From NCBI GenBank assembly GCA_000496215.1, contig KI543196.1:8269-21161 (forward strand): a DNA stretch of 12,893 bases. Reading direction: 5' to 3'. Positions 1-6,470 of this stretch are shown piece by piece (the first letter of the stretch is position 1; each line of letters starts with the position of its first letter). Under the pieces are notes generated by a model that saw nothing but the letters and a program-made list of their open reading frames with translations, ran no database searches and was not told where the DNA came from. The position numbers and the translations under genes were made by a program. This stretch comes from an uncultured archaeon A07HN63 (GTDB lineage Archaea; Halobacteriota; Halobacteria; Halobacteriales; Haloferacaceae).

Positions 1-80
1 AAGCGTATCTTTCACGGGGAAATCCGTAACCATTATGCGTACAACCACCTATCTCATTTACACGAGGGACACAACTACCA

Positions 81-1002
81 ATGGCAACACTCGAAATAAG
101 CAATCTTCACGCAGACGTTGCGGAAGAGGACGGCGAAACGATCCTCCGCGGTGTCGATCTCGAGGTCGAGTCCGGCGAGATCCACGCCCTGATGGGCCCC
201 AACGGTTCCGGGAAGTCGACGCTGGCGAAGATCACCGCCGGCCACCCGGCCTACGACGTGACCGAGGGTGAAATCTCACTCCACCTCGACGAGGCAGATG
301 TCGCCGACGTCGACGCTGACATCGACGACGAGGACCTCTCGTGGGACCTCCTCGACCTCGAACCGAACGAGCGCGCCGCGCTCGGCATCTTCCTCGGCTT
401 CCAGTATCCGGCCGAGATCGAGGGTGTCACGATGACGAGCTTCCTCCGGCAGGCACTCAACGCCAAAGCCGAGGAACGCGAGGAGCTCTTCGAGGACGAA
501 GACGAGGCAAGACGCTGAGGCCGACGACGAGGACGAGGGGTACGACACCTCCCCGATGGAGGGTCCCGAGGACGACGGCGAGGTCAGCGTCGCCGAGTTC
601 CAGCAGATCCTCTCCGACAAGATGGAGCTGCTCGACATGGACGAGGAGTTCATGCACCGCTACCTCAACGCCGGCTTCTCCGGCGGCGAGAAGAAACAGA
701 ACGAGGTGCTGCAGGCCGCCCTGCTCGAACCGTCGGTTGCTGTACTCGACGAGATCGACTCGGGGCTCGATATCGACCGCCTGCAGGATGTTTCGAAGGG
801 GATCAACGCCCTCCGCGACGAACAGGGCACTGGGGTTCTCCAGATCACCCACTACCAGCGTATCCTCGATTACGTCGAACCCGATCACGTCCACGTCATG
901 ATCGACGGCGAGGTCGCCAAAAGCGGTGGCGCCGACCTGGCCGAAAAGCTCGAGGACAAGGGCTACGACTGGGTTCGCGACGAGGTCTACGAGGCCGCGT
1001 AA
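81..1002 (+). CDS. sufC: Fe-S cluster assembly ATPase SufC, interrupted by a +1 frameshift near 510
   Basis: SufC is the cytoplasmic ABC ATPase that powers the SufBCD scaffold during Fe-S cluster assembly. The first frame (81-518) carries Walker A GPNGSGKS (residues 39-46) and the Q-loop GFQYP. It then hits a TGA at 516-518. The protein continues in frame +1 with the signature FSGGEKKQNE (676-705), Walker B VAVLDEIDSGLD (from about 736) and the H-loop residue in ITHYQRIL (His codon 850). Removing one A of the pair at 509-510 joins the frames into about 306 residues. This is longer than bacterial SufC (about 250) because of a very acidic insertion between Q-loop and signature. sufB and sufD follow directly. 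The start at 81 gives the expected ABC N-terminus; GAGGG lies 13 bases upstream and no clear TATA box is seen. The family is certain. Whether the frameshift is biological is not, and a base-calling error is more likely. Confidence 0.93.
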
Positions 1003-1023
1003 ACAGAACACGTTACGCACAGT

Positions 1024-1031
1024 CATATAAG
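1024..1031 (+). promoter_or_regulatory. TATA box for a leaderless sufB transcript
   Basis: CATATAAG is centred about 27 bp before the sufB ATG at 1054, the spacing expected if transcription starts at or next to the start codon. It lies in the 51-bp gap after sufC. The gap contains no Shine-Dalgarno sequence, which supports a leaderless transcript. This would let sufBD be expressed apart from sufC. Inferred from spacing and base composition only. Confidence 0.55.
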
Positions 1032-1053
1032 TAACCACCACATACCACAATAC

Positions 1054-2481
1054 ATGAGTTCAAACGAAGATCTTCAGGAAACGAACACCGAAGCACGCTT
1101 CGAGTTCAGCAAGGACGAGGCCTCGGCGTTCAAGAGCGAGAAGGGTCTCGACGAGGAAACGATCCGCGTCATCAGCGAGGACAAGGACGAACCGGACTGG
1201 ATGCTCCAGCGACGCCTTCGCGCGCTGAAGCAGTTCCAGAAGATGCCGATGCCGACCGACTGGCCCGAGGCACCGGATCTCAGCGAGATCGACGTCGACG
1301 AGATCGTGCCGTACATCCGGCCCGACATCGAGACCCGCGGCGGCGTCGACGACTGGACGGACCTCCCCGAGGACATCAAGGACACCTTCGACAAACTCGG
1401 CATCCCGGAAGCCGAGAAGAACGCCCTCTCGGGCGTCGGTGCGCAGTACGAGTCGGAGATCGTCTACCAGAACATGCAGGAGCAGTGGGAGGAGCAGGGC
1501 GTCGTCTTCTGTGACATGGACGAGGCGGTTCAGGAGCACGAAGACCTCGTCAAGGAGTACTTCATGACCGAGGCGGTCCCGCCGAGCGACAACAAGTTCG
1601 CCGCGCTCCACGGCGCGATCTGGTCGGGTGGCTCCTTCGTCTACGTCCCCGAAGACACGAACGTCGAGATGCCGATTCAGGCGTACTTCCGGATGAACAG
1701 CGAGGGAATGGGGCAGTTCGAGCACACCCTCATCATCGCCGAGGAGGGCTCGGAGGTTCACTACATCGAGGGCTGTTCCGCCCCGAAGTACTCCGAGTTC
1801 AACCTCCACTGTGGCGGTGTCGAGGTATTCGTCAAGGAGAACGCTCACGTCCAGTACTCCACGGTCCAGAACTGGTCGAAGAGCACCTACAACCTCAACA
1901 CCAAGCGCGCCATCGCCGAGCAGGACGCCCGCATGGAGTGGGTGTCTGGCTCGATGGGATCGAAGGCGACGATGCTGTACCCCTCGACCATCCTCAAGGG
2001 TCGCGGCGCGTCGGACAACCACATCACCATCGCCTTCGCCGGCGAGGGGCAGGATATCGACACGGGCGCAAAGGTCTACCACAACGCCCCGGAGACGAAG
2101 TCGACCATCGAGTCGAAGTCGGTCGCCAAGGACGGCGGTCGCACCAACTACCGCGGGCTCGTCCACATCGCCGACGGCGCGAAGAACTCCTCGACGGCCG
2201 TCGAGTGTGACGCGCTGATGTTCGACAACGAGTCGACCTCCGACACCATGCCGTACATGGAGATCGACGAGTCGAAGGTCGATGTCGCCCACGAGGCGAC
2301 CGTCGGCAAGATCGGCGACGAGGACATCTTCTACCTCCAGTCGCGCGGTCTCGACGACGACGACGCCAAGCAGATGATTGTCTCGGGCTTCATCGAGCCG
2401 CTCACGGAGGAACTGCCCATCGAGTACGCGGTCGAAATGAACCGCCTCGTCGAACTCGAGATGGAGGGCTCGCTTGGATGA
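1054..2481 (+). CDS. sufB: Fe-S cluster assembly scaffold protein SufB
   Basis: SufB is the scaffold subunit of the SufBC2D complex on which nascent Fe-S clusters form. The 475-residue product is full length and ends with the family's conserved beta-helix and C-terminal helical region. Cys385, in the context AVECDALMF, matches the functional Cys405 of E. coli SufB. Glu414, in VAHEATVGKIG, matches Glu434. The 29-residue spacing between them is the same as in E. coli. The C-terminal stretch from FYLQSRGL through MIVSGFIEPL is typical of SufB/SufD. The stop overlaps the sufD start as ATGA, which indicates translational coupling. A TATA box about 27 bp upstream and the lack of a Shine-Dalgarno sequence support the start at 1054. 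No defects are seen. Confidence 0.97.
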   Translation: MSSNEDLQETNTEARFEFSKDEASAFKSEKGLDEETIRVISEDKDEPDWMLQRRLRALKQFQKMPMPTDWPEAPDLSEIDVDEIVPYIRPDIETRGGVDDWTDLPEDIKDTFDKLGIPEAEKNALSGVGAQYESEIVYQNMQEQWEEQGVVFCDMDEAVQEHEDLVKEYFMTEAVPPSDNKFAALHGAIWSGGSFVYVPEDTNVEMPIQAYFRMNSEGMGQFEHTLIIAEEGSEVHYIEGCSAPKYSEFNLHCGGVEVFVKENAHVQYSTVQNWSKSTYNLNTKRAIAEQDARMEWVSGSMGSKATMLYPSTILKGRGASDNHITIAFAGEGQDIDTGAKVYHNAPETKSTIESKSVAKDGGRTNYRGLVHIADGAKNSSTAVECDALMFDNESTSDTMPYMEIDESKVDVAHEATVGKIGDEDIFYLQSRGLDDDDAKQMIVSGFIEPLTEELPIEYAVEMNRLVELEMEGSLG

Positions 2482-3701
2482 GCGTGCAGGTTCCAGCCTC
2501 ACTCTCCGAGGAGACGGTCGAGGGGATCTCGGCCGCCCGTGACGAGCCGGACTGGCTGCGGGAGCAGCGACTCGCCGCGCTCGCCGCGCTCGACGACCTC
2601 GACCTCCCGGATGTCATCCAGACGCCGGGCCGTCGCTGGACCGATCTCGAATCGCTGGACTTCGAGTCGCTGGTCGACCCCGACAACCAGTCGGATACGA
2701 CCGCACGTAGCGACGCCGAGGGCGCGACCGTCCTCTCCTTCGAGGAGGCCCTCGATGATCACGAGGACCTCGTCAAGGAGCATTTCGGCTCGATCGTCGA
2801 CCCCGAGCGCAACTACCTCACCGCGCTGTCGGCCGCGCTGTTCACGACCGGCACCGTCATCTATGTGCCCGAGGGTGTCGACGCCGAAGACGTGACGATC
2901 CGAGCGGAGATGAACTCCCGGTCGCTGTTCAGTCACACGCTGGTCATCACCGAGCAGTCGGCGTCGGCGACGATCCTCGAATCGATCACCTCCGGCGACA
3001 GCGCCCCCGCTGACTCCGAGGCCGAGGGTCGCTACTTCAGCAACATCGTCGAGATCGTTGCCGGCGAGAACAGCTACGTCCAGTACGGCTCGCTGCAGAA
3101 CCTCGACGAGGACACCTATCACGTGACCCTCAAACACGCCGAGACCGACACCTACGCGACCGCCGACTGGATCGAGGGCAACATCGGCTCGCGGCTCACC
3201 CGGTCGGATGTCGAAACCACCCTCGCTGGCGAGGCCTCCGAGAGCAAGATCGTCGGCGCGTTCTTCGGCCACGAGGATCAGCACCTCGACGTGAACGCCC
3301 GCGTCTGGCACGAAAACGAGAACACGACCGCCGACCTCGTCACCCGCGGCGTCCTCGACGACGTTGCCCGCTCGGTGTACGAGGGCGTGCAGGACGTCGG
3401 CGAGGATGCGTGGAACACGAACTCCTACCAGCGTGAGAACACGCTCATGCTGTCCGACGAGTCCGAGGCCGACGCCTCACCGAAGCTGATCATCAACAAC
3501 CACGACACCGAGGCCAGCCACTCGGCGACCGTCGGGCAGGTCGATCAGGAGGACATGCTGTATATGACCTCCCGGTCTATCGACCCGAACACGGCCCGCA
3601 ACATGCTCGTCGAGGGCTTCTTCGTCCCGGTGTTCGAGGAGATCGATGTCGAGGAGTTCCGCGACGACCTCTCCGAGCTGATCATCGAACGACTCGACTG
3701 A
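2478..3701 (+). CDS. sufD: Fe-S cluster assembly protein SufD
   Basis: SufD is the SufB paralogue that pairs with it in the SufBC2D scaffold and helps iron entry. The 407-residue product has the SufB/SufD beta-helix core and the conserved C-terminal block from ASHSATVGQVD through MLVEGFFVPVFEE. His348 in that block matches the important His360 of E. coli SufD. The catalytic Cys of SufB is absent, as expected. This, together with its place after sufB, separates SufD from a second SufB. The ATG overlaps the sufB stop in ATGA, so the gene is almost certainly co-translated with sufB. Short T-runs in the 170-bp gap downstream could end the transcript, but no clear terminator is visible. Confidence 0.95.
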   Translation: MSVQVPASLSEETVEGISAARDEPDWLREQRLAALAALDDLDLPDVIQTPGRRWTDLESLDFESLVDPDNQSDTTARSDAEGATVLSFEEALDDHEDLVKEHFGSIVDPERNYLTALSAALFTTGTVIYVPEGVDAEDVTIRAEMNSRSLFSHTLVITEQSASATILESITSGDSAPADSEAEGRYFSNIVEIVAGENSYVQYGSLQNLDEDTYHVTLKHAETDTYATADWIEGNIGSRLTRSDVETTLAGEASESKIVGAFFGHEDQHLDVNARVWHENENTTADLVTRGVLDDVARSVYEGVQDVGEDAWNTNSYQRENTLMLSDESEADASPKLIINNHDTEASHSATVGQVDQEDMLYMTSRSIDPNTARNMLVEGFFVPVFEEIDVEEFRDDLSELIIERLD

Positions 3702-3873
3702 CGCTCCGCTTTTCGCTGCTGCCGGTTGCTGTATTTCGTCGCTGCTCGCGTTCGCCGTTTTGTTGTCCACGCTCGCTGTTCGTTGTCGCTACCGCCGCTC
3801 TGAAGGGAAAACGGTAAGTCTGCCCACCACCGAGAACGGGTATGCGAGAATCGGCTGTACGGAGCGGTAACCA

Positions 3874-4359
3874 ATGAGTCTCAAACAGCGTGTCGAGTCC
3901 GACCAGCAACTCGCCCGGCTGTTGCAGATCGGGATCGTCCTCGAAGAGGTGACCGAATCCCGTGCCAACAACCACCGCGAGTCGCTGCCCGAACCCGACG
4001 CCGAACTGGAGTCGCTGCTGGCGACGGCCGCCGAGGAGTCGGCGGCCCACCGCGACCGACTCGACGATCTCATCGACACGCTCGCGGCCGACAGCGTCCC
4101 CTTCGACGAGATCGACGCGCTCGTCGAGGCCAGCTACGGCCAGACGAAACCCGAGGATTTCGACGGCGTCCTCTACGACCAGCTCTGCAACGAGGAGACG
4201 GCCTACAAGTTCTACGACGACGTGATCGAGGCCATCGAGGCCAGCGACGCGACGTTCTCGGTCGACCGCGAACAGCTCCTCTCGGTGCTCCGCGAACTCC
4301 GGGAGGCCGAACACGACGGCGTCGAAACAGTCACCACGATTATGGAGCAACGAGAATGA
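3874..4359 (+). CDS. Ferritin-like (rubrerythrin-type) four-helix protein
   Basis: This 161-residue acidic, mostly helical protein reads as a four-helix ferritin-like bundle. Candidate diiron ligands appear once per helix: Glu24/25/28, Glu54/55 with His59, Glu108 (in NEETAYKFYDD), and the Glu144-x-x-His147 pair. Proteins with this fold bind a diiron centre and act in iron storage, oxidation or peroxide removal; which applies here cannot be told. There is no rubredoxin-like Cys4 domain, so it is not a classical rubrerythrin. GGAG at 3861-3864, nine bases before the ATG, supports the start. The gene sits between sufD and a DtxR-fold regulator with only 46 bp to the latter. That points to a shared transcript and a job in iron handling. 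The fold assignment comes from pattern recognition, not alignment. Confidence 0.75.
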   Translation: MSLKQRVESDQQLARLLQIGIVLEEVTESRANNHRESLPEPDAELESLLATAAEESAAHRDRLDDLIDTLAADSVPFDEIDALVEASYGQTKPEDFDGVLYDQLCNEETAYKFYDDVIEAIEASDATFSVDREQLLSVLRELREAEHDGVETVTTIMEQRE

Positions 4360-4393
4360 GTCCCCACCAATCTGTGACACCCCTGACAGCACC

Positions 4394-4398
4394 GGAGG
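4394..4398 (+). promoter_or_regulatory. Strong Shine-Dalgarno site for the DtxR-fold regulator
   Basis: A perfect GGAGG lies seven bases before the ATG at 4406. It is one of the few strong ribosome-binding sites in the window. It fits an internal gene of a transcript that also carries the ferritin-like gene, and it fixes the start at 4406. Confidence 0.6.
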
Positions 4399-4405
4399 CA
4401 AAGCG

Positions 4406-4846
4406 ATGAATACGGCCGCCCAGTACCTCAAGTCGATCTACGTCATTCAGGAGCAGGACAACAGCCCCGCCGCCACCGGCCGGGTCGCCGAGATGCTGGA
4501 CGTGAGCCCCGCCAGCGCCAACGAGATGATCGGCAAACTCGAGGATCGTGGCCTCGCCGAACACGAGAAGTACAAGGGCGTCTCCTTGACCGACGAGGGG
4601 ATCGTCGAGGCCCGCGACGCGCTGCAGACCTACTGCATCATCGAGCGATTCCTCCACAACGTGCTCGAGGTCGACGAGTTCCGTGCCGAGGCACAGGCGC
4701 TCGAACCCGTCATCGACGGCACCGTCGCCGAGCGGCTGGATACGATCATCGACCGGAAACCGGCCTGTCCCGACTGCTTCGATCCCGATCTCGACGCCTG
4801 CGGCTGTCTCGACGTGGAACCGCTCGAAGAGCCCGCCGCCGACTGA
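4406..4846 (+). CDS. DtxR/MntR-fold metal-dependent transcriptional regulator, short form with C-terminal Cys cluster
   Basis: DNA-binding regulator of the DtxR/MntR family, 146 residues, lacking the SH3-like third domain of long DtxR. The winged helix-turn-helix spans about residues 3-65, with recognition helix VSPASANEMIGKLEDRGL (33-50) and wing EKYKGVSLTDEG. A helical dimerisation region follows (68-115). Aligned by eye to B. subtilis MntR, most metal ligands are replaced: Asp8 by Gln6, Glu11 by Lys9, His77 by Tyr76, Glu99 by Gln97 and His103 by Pro101. Only Glu102 remains, as Glu100. Instead there is a C-terminal C-x2-C-x7-C-x-C motif (Cys121, 124, 132, 134), plus Cys77 near the lost His. 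The effector could be Fe2+, Zn2+ or an Fe-S cluster; this is inference. It lies 46 bp after the ferritin-like gene and downstream of suf, so iron-homeostasis control is the natural guess. No target site is identified. Confidence 0.85.
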   Translation: MNTAAQYLKSIYVIQEQDNSPAATGRVAEMLDVSPASANEMIGKLEDRGLAEHEKYKGVSLTDEGIVEARDALQTYCIIERFLHNVLEVDEFRAEAQALEPVIDGTVAERLDTIIDRKPACPDCFDPDLDACGCLDVEPLEEPAAD

Positions 4847-4933
4847 CTGTCTGTTTCGTTTCGGGTTCCTCGTTCGTCCCCACATACCCCGCTGTGAGCC
4901 ACTGTTTTCCCGCCCGCTCTCCTCGGCGTGTGT

Positions 4934-5377
4934 ATGCCGACGATAGAGGATACCTACATCGAGAATCGCCATCGCATTCAGCCGAACCACACCAACAACT
5001 ACGAGACGGCCCACGGTGGCAACGTCATGAAGTGGATGGATCAGACGGGCGCGCTGTCGGCGATGCGCTTTGCCGGCGAGACCTGTGTCACCGCCAGCAT
5101 CAACCGGATGAACTTCGAGCGGCCGATCCCGCAGGGCGATACCGCCGTCGTGCAGGCCTACGTCTTCGATCACGGCGAGACGAGCATCAAGGTCCGACTG
5201 CGTGCGTTTCGCGAGGATCCCTGTTCGGGTGAGCGGGAGCTCACGACCGAGAGCATCTTCGTCTTCGTCGCTATCGGCGAGGACGGCTCGCCGACGACGG
5301 TGCCGGAGCTCGCTATCGACTCCGACCGCGACGAGGAGCTACAGACAGCCGCACGCGACTGGGTGGCTGCGAACTAG
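4934..5377 (+). CDS. Hot-dog fold acyl-CoA thioesterase (YciA/BACH type)
   Basis: This 147-residue protein belongs to the 4HBT hot-dog thioesterase group that hydrolyses acyl-CoA esters. Near the N-terminus is the typical block from PNHTNNYETAHGG through VMKWMDQTGALSA, with the conserved Asp36 after the GG turn. A strand-rich second half (INRMNFERPIP, then VVQAYVFDHGETSIKVRL) is usual for the family. The natural substrate cannot be read from sequence. The ATG at 4934 is preferred over an in-frame GTG at 4928 because it gives a standard N-terminus; no Shine-Dalgarno sequence or good TATA box is seen. The gene converges with the minus-strand zinc-ribbon gene 36 bp downstream. Its last codons and stop lie inside a short direct repeat. 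Confidence 0.85.
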   Translation: MPTIEDTYIENRHRIQPNHTNNYETAHGGNVMKWMDQTGALSAMRFAGETCVTASINRMNFERPIPQGDTAVVQAYVFDHGETSIKVRLRAFREDPCSGERELTTESIFVFVAIGEDGSPTTVPELAIDSDRDEELQTAARDWVAAN

Positions 5378-5400
5378 GCGAACTGGCTGCGAACCGGGCG
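5364..5400 (+). repeat. 17-bp direct repeat spanning the thioesterase stop codon
   Basis: TGGCTGCGAAC-YR-GGCG occurs at 5364-5380 and again at 5384-5400, with a period of 20 bp and two mismatches. The first copy encodes the last residues and the TAG stop. A weaker third relative (ATGCGAACCGG) lies near 5416-5426, at the end of the convergent zinc-ribbon gene. Confidence 0.6.
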
Positions 5401-5413
5401 ACCCGACTGTGAG

Positions 5414-5596
5414 CTATGCGAACCGGTCTCTGATCGTCACAGTTTCTCCGCAGCGTGGGCACTCGTAGACCGCACAGTCGGCCTTCTCGTGGACGATCCA
5501 CCGCCCGCCTGCGGCGGCCTGATACTCACACTCCTGACAGAAGAGCACGGTCTTCCGGCTCTCTGTGGTCTGCTCGGTGGAGGGCATGGCGTTCAT
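5414..5596 (-). CDS. Small CPxCG-type zinc-ribbon protein
   Basis: A 60-residue protein with two cysteine knuckles: CQEC at about residue 20 and CPRCG at about residue 46. They are separated by a stretch containing WIVHEKADC. This is the layout of the small zinc-ribbon proteins abundant in haloarchaea, whose roles are mostly unknown. The four knuckle cysteines should bind one zinc. Three starts are in frame: 5638, 5596 and 5587. I chose 5596 because a TATA-like GGTTATG (reading the minus strand) lies about 28 bp upstream and the resulting length is typical of the family. The start at 5638 would add 14 residues and has a weaker TATA-like element within the palindrome at 5650-5668. It is transcribed toward the thioesterase gene, away from glutaredoxin. 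Confidence 0.75.
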   Translation of the reverse strand: MNAMPSTEQTTESRKTVLFCQECEYQAAAGGRWIVHEKADCAVYECPRCGETVTIRDRFA

Positions 5597-5620
5597 ACTT
5601 ACGTGTAGTCGCTCGACGGA

Positions 5621-5627
5621 CATAACC
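5621..5627 (-). promoter_or_regulatory. TATA-like box for the zinc-ribbon gene
   Basis: On the minus strand this reads GGTTATG, centred about 28 bp before the ATG at 5596. It favours a leaderless transcript and the shorter start. The match to a haloarchaeal TATA box is moderate. Confidence 0.35.
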
Positions 5628-5649
5628 CTGTTTGCCATGATCGTTCACC

Positions 5650-5668
5650 GGGTACAGCAGCTATACCC
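5650..5668. promoter_or_regulatory. 19-bp near-perfect palindrome, candidate operator
   Basis: GGGTACAGCAGCTATACCC has dyad symmetry in eight of nine base pairs around a central A. It lies upstream of the zinc-ribbon gene, centred about 35 bp before the TATA-like box for the 5596 start, and only 12 bp before the alternative start at 5638. The symmetry suits a dimeric winged-helix regulator. No bound protein can be named. Confidence 0.45.
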
Positions 5669-5772
5669 GCGGTTCTATCGATTTGCGTGTTCGACGCCGG
5701 ATACCTGCAGCCGAGCTCGCGCCGCCGCAGCGCCCCCGGCTGTGAGCGCGTCTGGCGTGTGACACCCACTCC

Positions 5773-5868
5773 TCAGAGTGACTCCCACACCTGGTCGATT
5801 GCGTTCTTGAGACGCTGTGCCTGCTCGGTGTCCGGGGCGGTGTCGTCGCCCTTGTTCCCGTCGTCCAT
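5773..5868 (-). CDS. Possible 31-residue acidic microprotein
   Basis: A short open frame running ATG (5866-5868 on the plus strand) to TGA (5773-5775). The product begins MDDGNKGDDT and ends AIDQVWESL. The first half is acidic and probably disordered; the second half (about residues 14-31) could form an amphipathic helix. Third codon positions are G or C in 26 of 30 codons, as in neighbouring real genes. The other minus-strand frames here read as Arg/His-rich shadow peptides. An in-frame TAA lies 12 bases upstream, so the frame is not part of a longer gene. The stop codon sits in the loop of a 5-bp inverted repeat (CACTC/GAGTG, 5767-5780). No clear promoter or Shine-Dalgarno sequence is seen and I do not recognise a family. 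Coding status is plausible but unproven. Confidence 0.4.
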   Translation of the reverse strand: MDDGNKGDDTAPDTEQAQRLKNAIDQVWESL

Positions 5869-6125
5869 CGGTGCGGGTTAGCCAACCAACCGGGTGTACA
5901 TCAAAACCAGTCAGACAATCGTCATGCCGTCGCACGACACCCTCTCACAGGGCGTGTTCGCTGCACCCACATCGACCCACCCACATCGGCCATTCTCACA
6001 GGGTGGTTTCGAACACACGACCAGCCACTCCAATGTGAGTCCGCGGCGGTCAGGCCAACCGTGCTCACGGGCTGTGTTGTGCCCGCCGGCAGGCGGGTAT
6101 GCGTGGACCGTACATAGGAGAGATA
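5869..6125. other. Non-coding stretch with short degenerate repeats
   Basis: About 250 bp between the possible microprotein and the glutaredoxin promoter. The open frames here give Thr/His/Arg/Pro-rich products unlike haloarchaeal proteins, so I see no gene. Two 18-bp copies of TCTCACAGGG-N-G-N-N-TTCG start at 5943 and 5994 and match at 15 positions. CCCACATCG also occurs twice between them. No tRNA-like fold, CRISPR spacing or origin repeat was recognised. It could hold a small RNA or a degraded gene. Confidence 0.4.
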
Positions 6126-6133
6126 CTTATATT
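6126..6133 (+). promoter_or_regulatory. TATA box for the glutaredoxin-like gene
   Basis: CTTATATT is centred about 28 bp before the ATG at 6158, implying a transcript that starts within a few bases of the start codon. This is one of the clearest TATA boxes in the window and it fixes the start of the downstream gene. Confidence 0.65.
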
Positions 6134-6157
6134 CGGACTTCCATACTACATGTCACC

Positions 6158-6400
6158 ATGGCAGAAGTCGACCTCTACGACCGGCCTGACTGCCCATACT
6201 CGAAACGCGTCCGGCGTGTTCTCGACGTGCTCTCCGTCGATTACGAGGAAACCATCGTTCCCGAGGACAAGGACGACCGCAACGAGCTGGACCGCCTGAC
6301 CGGCCAGCGCGGCGTTCCCGCGATCATCACCAACGACCACCCGAACGGACTGGCCGACAGCTCAGAGATCGCCGACTACCTCAAGGCGAATTACGAGTAG
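6158..6400 (+). CDS. Glutaredoxin-like / GST N-terminal thioredoxin-fold protein
   Basis: An 80-residue single-domain thioredoxin-fold protein of the glutaredoxin group. The active site is CPYS (Cys12 to Ser15), a monothiol form with Ser in place of the second Cys. The cis-proline loop reads GVPAI near residue 53, and ADSSEIADYL near the end is the usual final helix that contacts the ligand. Monothiol members bind or pass on Fe-S clusters or take part in thiol reduction. Haloarchaea generally use gamma-glutamylcysteine rather than glutathione, so the partner is uncertain. The frame is open far upstream, but the TATA box at 6126-6133 and the change in amino-acid composition place the start at 6158. 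It stands alone with its own promoter. Confidence 0.88.
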   Translation: MAEVDLYDRPDCPYSKRVRRVLDVLSVDYEETIVPEDKDDRNELDRLTGQRGVPAIITNDHPNGLADSSEIADYLKANYE

Positions 6401-6436
6401 ACTGGCTGTTCCCCCGGCGAGCCGTCGAACACGCTG

Positions 6437-6445
6437 TTTTTATTT
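6437..6445 (+). promoter_or_regulatory. TATA-like box for tsr3
   Basis: TTTTTATTT is centred 30 bp before the GTG at 6471. It supports a near-leaderless transcript and the GTG start, since an in-frame TTG at 6444 lies inside or next to the box itself. Confidence 0.5.
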
Positions 6446-6470
6446 GTTGCCGGCTGACCACTCGATACTC

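Noticed and set aside
14..27. ACGG...CCGT inverted repeat upstream of sufC as an iron-box operator
   Set aside because: The arms match over only four bases and do not resemble a known DtxR-family box.
1060..2502. 480-residue open frame antisense to sufB
   Set aside because: It is a codon-bias shadow: in GC-rich haloarchaeal genes, the antisense frame aligned with third positions often stays open. The sense frame is unmistakably SufB.
3702..3873. Terminator after sufD in the T-containing gap
   Set aside because: T-runs here are at most four bases and scattered, with no stable hairpin. They are not enough to call a terminator.
5690..5760. GTTCGA-containing GC-rich stretch as a possible tRNA
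   Set aside because: No pairing acceptor stem, D-arm or anticodon arm could be built around the TTCGA.
5661..5935. Two overlapping minus-strand frames of 74 and 86 residues
   Set aside because: Their products are Arg/His-rich and not acidic. The third frame, with the 31-residue peptide, fits haloarchaeal composition much better.
5943..6011. Repeats as a CRISPR array or replication-origin repeats
   Set aside because: There are only two imperfect copies, with no regular spacers, no cas genes, no Orc1/Cdc6 gene nearby and no match to the haloarchaeal origin motif I know.
5894..6157. Open frame running into the glutaredoxin gene from upstream
   Set aside because: The extra 88 residues are Thr/His/Arg/Pro-rich, unlike haloarchaeal proteins, and a strong TATA box sits inside this stretch 28 bp before ATG 6158.
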